Of a stretch of 64,000 bases of DNA, positions 58,155 through 64,000 are shown piece after piece. Numbering within the stretch: the first letter of the stretch is position 1; the number at the start of each line of letters is the position of its first letter. The notes beneath the pieces were generated by a model. The model made no database searches. It was not told where the DNA came from and was given only the letters and a program-made list of their open reading frames with translations. Source of the DNA: Ambrosia x helenae. Lineage: Eukaryota; Streptophyta; Magnoliopsida; Asterales; Asteraceae. The translations under genes and the position numbers were made by a program. Where the stretch lies: assembly GCA_030844895.1 (NCBI GenBank), contig CM061231.1:31691149-31755148 (forward strand), given 5' to 3'.

Positions 58155-59832
58155 TGATGTATTGCAAAATACATCGGTTATTTGTACATATTTTGAGTCG
58201 TTATCGAGTCAGTGTGTGTCGTTTATATATATTTTTCAGTTTCTATTTAGTATTTTATGTGTCACAGGAATCCGGATGGCAAAAGAGGCAAATTTATGCA
58301 TAAACGGTGCTTTACGAGGTCCCGGATTAGTCACAAATGGAAAGAGAAGATAAAAATAAACAAAATTGGAAAAATTAGCCCGTCGTGTCACGCGACAGAC
58401 TCCCCAGCACCCCGTCGTGTCACGCGGCGCTATGCAGATTCACTTTGAGGGCGTCGCGTGACGCGACCACTTACCCAGGACCCCGTCGTGCTACGCGATG
58501 GCCACCAGAAAGCCCAAAATTGTGTTTTTCAAGCCCAAATCGGATTTTAAAACCCTAGAACGAAATTTTAAGCTTGATTCTACACTTTTGGACGAAAAAG
58601 AGCTGCTTGGGAGCACTTGGAGGTGAGAGAAAGGCGAAGGGTCAAGATTTTGAGCATTGGGATTGAGAGATTCGGGTTTTAATCATTCGGTTTCTTCATT
58701 CTTTTGTTCTTTTGAATTGCAAACAATGTTTCATGATCTTAGAATTGATTTTATTCTTATTTTGAACATGTTTATTGGCTAGACTTTCATTACTACTTAG
58801 GTTATGATGAATACTCATGATTGAATGAACGTTTTTTATGGTTTTTTGGAACTTTGACTATGGGTTGATGATTTAGTAAAGACTTTGATTATTTTTGATC
58901 TGGTGTAGATGCGTACTTAGTTTTGTTCAATTGATAATTATTTACTCCACATGCGTTTTTGTGAATGTCTTTCATGTATGAATGCGCGTTAGGTTGTGGA
59001 CTTTGTGTTAGCAACTAGTTTATGGTAAATTGCTAGTGTTTTCCATAGGAGTGATTTTTGTTGATTGGGTAGTTCTAAGTATTCTTCCAATTCCAATAGC
59101 TGTAAGGTGCGGGATTGTCGATATGTCTAGGGTGTTAAATTGCTAGATTTAGATGCTTTGTAAGAAGATCTTCCTAGTTTCCTTACCGCTACTTGCGTAT
59201 CGAGTCAGGTCAAGTTTTCTATAGTTACCCCTTGCACCCTTAGTGTAGTGAGGCTTTCGCGCTGTAAGGTAGACTGTCTAGCGGGTACTATATCATCAGA
59301 GTAGGTAAGCCTGTAAGGGTAACCTCTCAATCGGTGGTTTAACGGCTTATAGGTAACCTTAGGTTTCTCCTTGAGAAGGGTCGAGGGTCCTCTAGTTTAT
59401 CCTGTAAGTTTAGTATCTAAAGATCCCGGTTCCATAGCTAGTTCCACAACCATAAAAGTTCGTCAGTCAAGAGTAGGATTCTAACATAGGTAGTATTCTC
59501 ACCATCATTTGAATTCGGTTCAGCTCGGTTCACGTCTTAAGTTCAGTTTAGTTTATTTTAGTTAAGCTTTATTTTTCTTGAATTTAGTTTTAGAAAACAC
59601 CCCCTCTAAAATAATAAATAGTTTTACTTCAGTTTTAGATAAGTTTTCGAGTCTAGTTACCGTCTTCCATTAGAGTCTCGTGGGTTCGATATCCGGACTT
59701 ACTTTAGCTTTACTAGAGTCGATAGGTTCACTTGTCTGTCAGTAGTTTAGTTTTAGAGAGTCTAGAGTATTACTAGGTGTCTAGTTTTAGGTTTAATTTA
59801 GTTATTTTTATTAAACTACTTTTAGCACATCA
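58155..59832 (+). repeat. 5' LTR of Tat-type element
   Basis: Begins with a perfect hairpin, GATGTATT-GCAA-AATACATC (58156-58175). Four GC-rich palindromic modules lie at 58381-58500. Three frames predicted inside the LTR (58073-58448) are repeated identically at 63168-63472 and are LTR sequence, not genes. Confidence 0.92.
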
Positions 59833-59838
59833 AGTTTT

Positions 59839-59856
59839 TGGCGCCGTTGCCGGGGA
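59839..59856 (+). other. Perfect tRNA-Asp primer binding site
   Basis: TGGCGCCGTTGCCGGGGA, complementary to the 3' end of plant tRNA-Asp, the standard primer of Tat/Athila elements. It lies 6 bp after the LTR end. Confidence 0.93.
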
Positions 59857-59969
59857 CTCTTGGCGATTGCATTTACTAGCTTTGATTACACTTATCTGCT
59901 ATATCTGTGCTACTTGTGTTTTGTGTTGAGTCTGTCTTTTTGTATAGTGAGTCATAGGAGTCTAATTGT

Positions 59970-61324
59970 TTGTGTATTTTAATTTCTGTCGAGTCTGTAA
60001 ATATGTTTGAAATTTGTGGAGGACCCTATTTTACCGTTAGATTTCCACAAAATGTGGGGTCCCCTGCACATTATTGTGCTAATTCCTTTGTGCAGCCGCA
60101 GCCATATTATTCACAGGGTTGTCCTACAAATTATTATGATGACTCGTATCAGCAGCCACATTTCAATCAGTATCCTGACCAATTTTCTGGAAGCAATTCT
60201 TGTGAGAATAGTGGTAATGATTGGAGTAAAATAGAGAGTCTGTTGACATTATTAGTTGCTAAAGATGAAAATACCCAGAAAATGTTAGCAGAGCACGACG
60301 TCCTCCTGAAAAACCGACAGGCTGCTCTTTTAGATCTTCAACGAACAGTAGAAGACATTGCTCGAAGGTTAAAGGAAGAAGAAGAAGAAGAAAAAGAAAA
60401 TGTTCAGCAAGAGCAGCTGCCGAAAGTCGGTTATACATATGATGAGGAGGGCAACTACCTCGGGTACATGAACGCTCGAGGGGAGTTGTTCCCAACGTTT
60501 CCAGAAGAAGGGAAAGAGCCGATCATGGAATACGCAGACGAGTCAGATGAAGAGATCATCCCAATCACGGAGACGAAAATGGACATTGAAGTCCCACCTC
60601 CGGTGCCACAGGTTAGTATATATGATTTTGGGAGTGACTCTGATGAAGAGGACGACGAAGAAGAATGGGCGGCGTATCAAAGGTCGTTGGTGAGGAGAGA
60701 AGTGATAGAAGAAGTGGAATTGGGGGACTCCATAGATATGATGTTTGGTGCAGATGAAGACAATGAGGATAGTGAGGAGTCGTTATCTGAGGAGGATGAA
60801 TTTTTAGATTTGGATATAGATGGTTTACCTGCTTATGAAGAAGTTGGGGAGTCTGATCCCGATGGAGATATGGCATACCTGGATGCCCTACTTGAAGGTG
60901 AACCGACAGACATGACTGAACCTGCACCAGATGATAGAAATAAGTGTGGGGATCATCCTATGGAAATGGTGGTAGAAGAAGCGCACCATAGCTGGCCCGT
61001 GGTAATAGATGGAATTTCAAAATCAACAACACCACGGGAGAGGGCAAGGAAGAGAAAAAGAAAGGATCGGAACCGGAAAAGGATCGAAGACTGGCACGAG
61101 TTGGAGAAGAAGAAGCCAGTGAATGTCAAGCACGACCAGTCTATTTGCTACATGCCATACATCCGGTTAATTCCAGGTAAGTTTAAATTTTGGTGGTCTG
61201 ACCCGTTAAGAACTGTTAAATTATTTTTCAATTCCATAAATAAATATTTAATTGTTAATAAGAGTCGAGTGGAATTAAACGGGTTAGATAGGGTCCAGAT
61301 AAAAGAGAAGCCTCCTGATTAAGT
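59970..61324 (+). CDS. 450-aa gag-like/unknown ORF of Tat-type element
   Basis: Intact, with a possible better start at Met12 (60003). Residues about 12-80 are Tyr/Gln/Pro-rich. Residues about 86-150 form a coiled coil (KIESLLTLLVAKDENTQKML; LLKNRQAALLDLQRTVEDIA) that resembles the C-terminal coiled coil of Athila/Tat Gag. The middle, about 180-320, is highly acidic (DSDEEDDEEEW). A basic nuclear-localisation-like cluster (RERARKRKRKDRNRKR) lies near 352-367. The last 60 residues form an aromatic domain with GKFKFWWSDPLRTVKLFFN and VELNGLDRVQIKEKPPD. No zinc knuckle, protease or polymerase. The function is unknown; an RNA-binding or packaging role is speculation. Confidence 0.75.
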
Positions 61325-63178
61325 TTAAGTGTGGGGAGGCTCTGTAGAATTTGTAAATTTATATTTATACTAATTTTTTTTCTAGCTTTTCATTTTTTTT
61401 TAATTTTATTTGTGGTCCGTCTTTCGGTCGTGGTTCATAGGTTTTTATCTTTCTATTTTATCTTTTTTTTTGTGTCTTTGAGTCTGTTTGTAGGTTTGCG
61501 TGTTTGCTTAGGTAGAGGAAATTTCACATGAGCGGATCCCATGTATTGTCTTTATATATATATATATTTTTTTGAGTGGGACGTTTGGTAAAGGTTTGGG
61601 TAATAAGAGAATTTTTCTTAAAAAAAAAATAAATAAAATAATTAACTTTCTGTGAAAAAAGACTTTACACGTAACGCGGGGAGTCTGGGCTGACCTGTTC
61701 GCCTCATGCGACCAGCTATTACCCCGGAAAGTTATATTTTTTTTTTTCGCTTGCAACGCGTGTTGTGATCACCAGTGTCCTTCACGTTGAGCGAGAACCA
61801 GATTTTTTTTTTCTTTCTTATACCCATTTGGTTCTACCACCATTCATCGCCATTTTGCCAAGCAGGTACGTCTTCTTGTTTATTGTTATATTATGAGTCT
61901 AAGTTAGTAGTTTGAGGTTTTTTTTTTTTTTTTTTTTTTTTGTGTAGTTCGGTATTATGCTCTGGTTTTGTTTGTTTCGTTTTGCGCAGGTTTGGATTGC
62001 ACCGCCCGTACTCAATCTCCATTCGGGTGATTCCAGAGCTGTTATCATTTATCAAGGCAAGCCCAGAGTTTACCAATGTGTCAGAGCCGATCGCGAATGA
62101 AGTGCTATACGATCGAGCTGGATTGGACTAGAGTTTTTTGGGAGCTTACGCGTTATTTAACCAGCTAAGTCCTTTCCAATTTGCCCTTATGTTTTTATTT
62201 TTGTATTCGGAATTTATTTTTTGTTTTAAGTTGTTTTCTATTCCTACATTGAGGGCAATGTAGAGTTTAAGTGTGGGGATGGGAAACTGTCGTTTAGTCT
62301 GTATATAGAGTCGTTTTGAGTCTAAAAAAAAAAAAAAAGTCTCTGATTTTGAAGTTTGCATTATATAAAATATGGAAGATGATAGGTAAAGTTAGGTGTC
62401 CGGTTTTCAAATAGTATGTATAATAAGAGATTAAAATTGATTGAAAACGTGTCTGATTTGGGATATGTGGGTAGGCTCAACCGGTAGAAAGGTTTCCTTT
62501 GAAAAGTAATAAATTAATTATGTTAGGCTTTTTTGTGGGTTCTCATCTAGGAGAAACGGGGAGACCGAAACTGCCAAAAATAGTATAAGAAGCACCGTTA
62601 TAAGTTTAAAACCGTCAGAATTTCTAATCAATTAAAAAAAAAATTAGAAATCAAAGCAAAAAAATGCTGAAGCTTAAGGTGCCTGGCCACTGGGATAGCG
62701 ACTTGGATTGGTCACACCCTCTGAGTTAAGTATGCTGAGATTGAAAAAAAAAATGCTGAAGCTTAAGGTGCCTGGCCACTGGGATAGCGACTTGGATTGG
62801 TCACACCCTCTGAGTTAAGTATATATATAAAAAAAAAAAAAGTGATTTTAAATTCTCTTGGTTTTCTACATAAGACGGTTAGGAAATGGTCAAATTGGTC
62901 GTTCCTTTAGCTTCATAAGCTTGAGGCGGAATTAGGAGGAACTGTGGCTTCCTTTGAGTGAGACCCTAGATAGACTAATCAACGTGAACTTAACGTAAAT
63001 AAAAAGGGGCTTGGAGACCGGTTTGGGTTTAAGAGGATCAGTATACCTGTAATCGTAATCAACACGTTAGTAGATTATTAATTAAGTAACCTATGTTTTG
63101 AAACCGGATGTAAACCTAACTGTGATTCCATAGCATAATTCTTTTTCAGGGACGAAAAAACATAAGTGTGGGGATGTT
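61325..63178 (+). other. Non-coding 3' internal region of Tat-type element
   Basis: The word aagtgtgggga occurs three times (about 61327, 62269 and 63166); the last, immediately before the 3' LTR, is the likely polypurine tract. The phrase cattgagggcaatg at 62247 is the usual signature after the coding region of plant gypsy elements. A short frame with acceptor-like gttttgcgcag precedes 61992-62131 (FGLHRPYSISIRVIPELLSF), probably a remnant. A 70-bp segment is duplicated at 62664-62733 and 62753-62822. Confidence 0.6.
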
Positions 63179-64000
63179 TGATGTATTGCAAAATACATCG
63201 GTTATTTGTACATATTTTGAGTCGTTATCGAGTCAGTGTGTGTCGTTTATATATATTTTTCAGTTTCTATTTAGTATTTTATGTGTCACAGGAATCCGGA
63301 TGGCAAAAGAGGCAAATTTATGCATAAACGGTGCTTTACGAGGTCCCAGATTAGTCACAAATGGAAAGAGAAGATAAAAATAAACAAAATTGGAAAAATT
63401 AGCCCGTCGTGTCACGCGACAGACTCCCCAGCACCCCGTCGTGTCACGCGGCGCTATGCAGATTCACTTTGAGGGCGTCGCGTGACGCGACCACTTACCC
63501 AGGACCCCGTCGTGCTACGCGATGGCCACCAGGAAGCCCAAAATTGTGTTTTTCAAGCCCAAATCGGATTTTAAAACCCTAGAACGAAATTTTAAGCTTG
63601 ATTCTACACTTTTGGACGAAAAAGAGCTGCTTGGGAGCACTTGGAGGTGAGAGAAAGGCGAAGGGTCAAGATTTTGAGCATTGGGATTGAGAGATTCGGG
63701 TTTTAATCATTCGGTTTCTTCATTCTTTTGTTCTTTTGAATTGCAAACAATGTTTCATGATCTTAGAATTGATTTTATTCTTATTTTGAACATGTTTATT
63801 GGCTAGACTTTCATTACTACTTAGGTTATGATGAATACTCATGATTGAATGAACGTTTTTTATGGTTTTTTGGAATTTTGACTATGGGTTGATGATTTAG
63901 TAAAGACTTTGATTATTTTTGATCTGGTGTAGATGCGTACTTAGTTTTGTTCAATTGATAATTATTTACTCCACATGCGTTTTTGTGAATGTCTTTCATG
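63179..64000 (+). repeat. 3' LTR of Tat-type element (truncated by window end)
   Basis: 822 bp visible, gap-free against 58155-58976, with three transitions (near 58325/63349, 58508/63532 and 58852/63876). Confidence 0.92.

Larger units (their letters stand above)
58155..64000 (+). mobile_element. Young non-autonomous Tat-type Ty3/gypsy element, runs off window
   Basis: 5' LTR 58155-59832 (1678 bp, TGATGTATTG to CATCA), primer site at 59839, internal region of about 3.3 kb, and 3' LTR from 63179, truncated by the window end. The first 822 bp of the two LTRs align without gaps and differ at three positions, all transitions. The left flank is TAACT; the matching right flank is outside the window. 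The internal region carries one intact ORF and no protease, RT or integrase. It inserted into an LTR fragment of another family. Confidence 0.9.

Noticed and set aside
58073..58448. Three overlapping open frames that recur at 63168-63472 as a possible small gene family
   Set aside because: They are the same LTR sequence in the two LTRs of one element, in several frames at once, and contain the palindromic GC modules.
1..64000. tRNA, rRNA, CRISPR or organellar insertions
   Set aside because: No cloverleaf with correct arms, rRNA core sequence, direct-repeat array or plastid/mitochondrial gene was recognised on either strand.

Overview
This is nuclear DNA of a flowering plant, most likely a eudicot. 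The evidence is multi-exon genes with GT-AG introns, plant-type gene products, (TA)n, (TTA)n and (CA)n microsatellites, and a dense nest of plant LTR retrotransposons, hAT and Tourist-type elements. The style of several repeats suggests Asteraceae, but the species cannot be read from the sequence. There are no prokaryotic features: no operons, CRISPR arrays or phage.

Two host genes look intact. The first is an aminoalcohol (choline/ethanolamine) phosphotransferase on the + strand. Its 18 coding exons (7471-13671) join to exactly 389 codons plus a stop. It has a 5'UTR intron, and probably a 3'UTR intron that has been invaded by a 2.95-kb non-autonomous Copia element (13954-16902). The second is a Vps62/DUF946-type protein (27878-30598, two exons, 551 aa) carrying a Tourist-like MITE in its only intron. 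Between them lie a candidate Helitron region with a broken Dicer-like helicase fragment split by a perfect solo LTR (19702-20137), minisatellites, degraded LTRs and a LINE 3' end.

From about 31 kb to the end the window is nested retrotransposons: a broken Reina-like Ty3/gypsy element cut off by another LTR (31050-33624); several LTR fragments of at least two families starting TGTAACACCC or TGTCACACCC; a broken acidic coiled-coil ORF on the minus strand; an Athila/Tat-like element keeping only an ATHILA ORF-1-type reading frame (39093-43575); two hAT remnants; and a structurally complete CRM-like chromovirus (46783-51868, TSD GGCCC). The CRM-like element sits inside a third hAT element whose 8-bp duplication CATAAAAT is still perfect.

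The window ends in a recently inserted non-autonomous Tat-type element (58155 to beyond 64000). It has a textbook tRNA-Asp primer site, near-identical LTRs and one intact 450-codon ORF of unknown function, but no pol. Nothing here forms a new multi-gene system. The most novel items are this gag-like-only young element, recurrent palindromic GC modules in Tat/Athila LTRs and leaders, and the split Dicer-like fragment.
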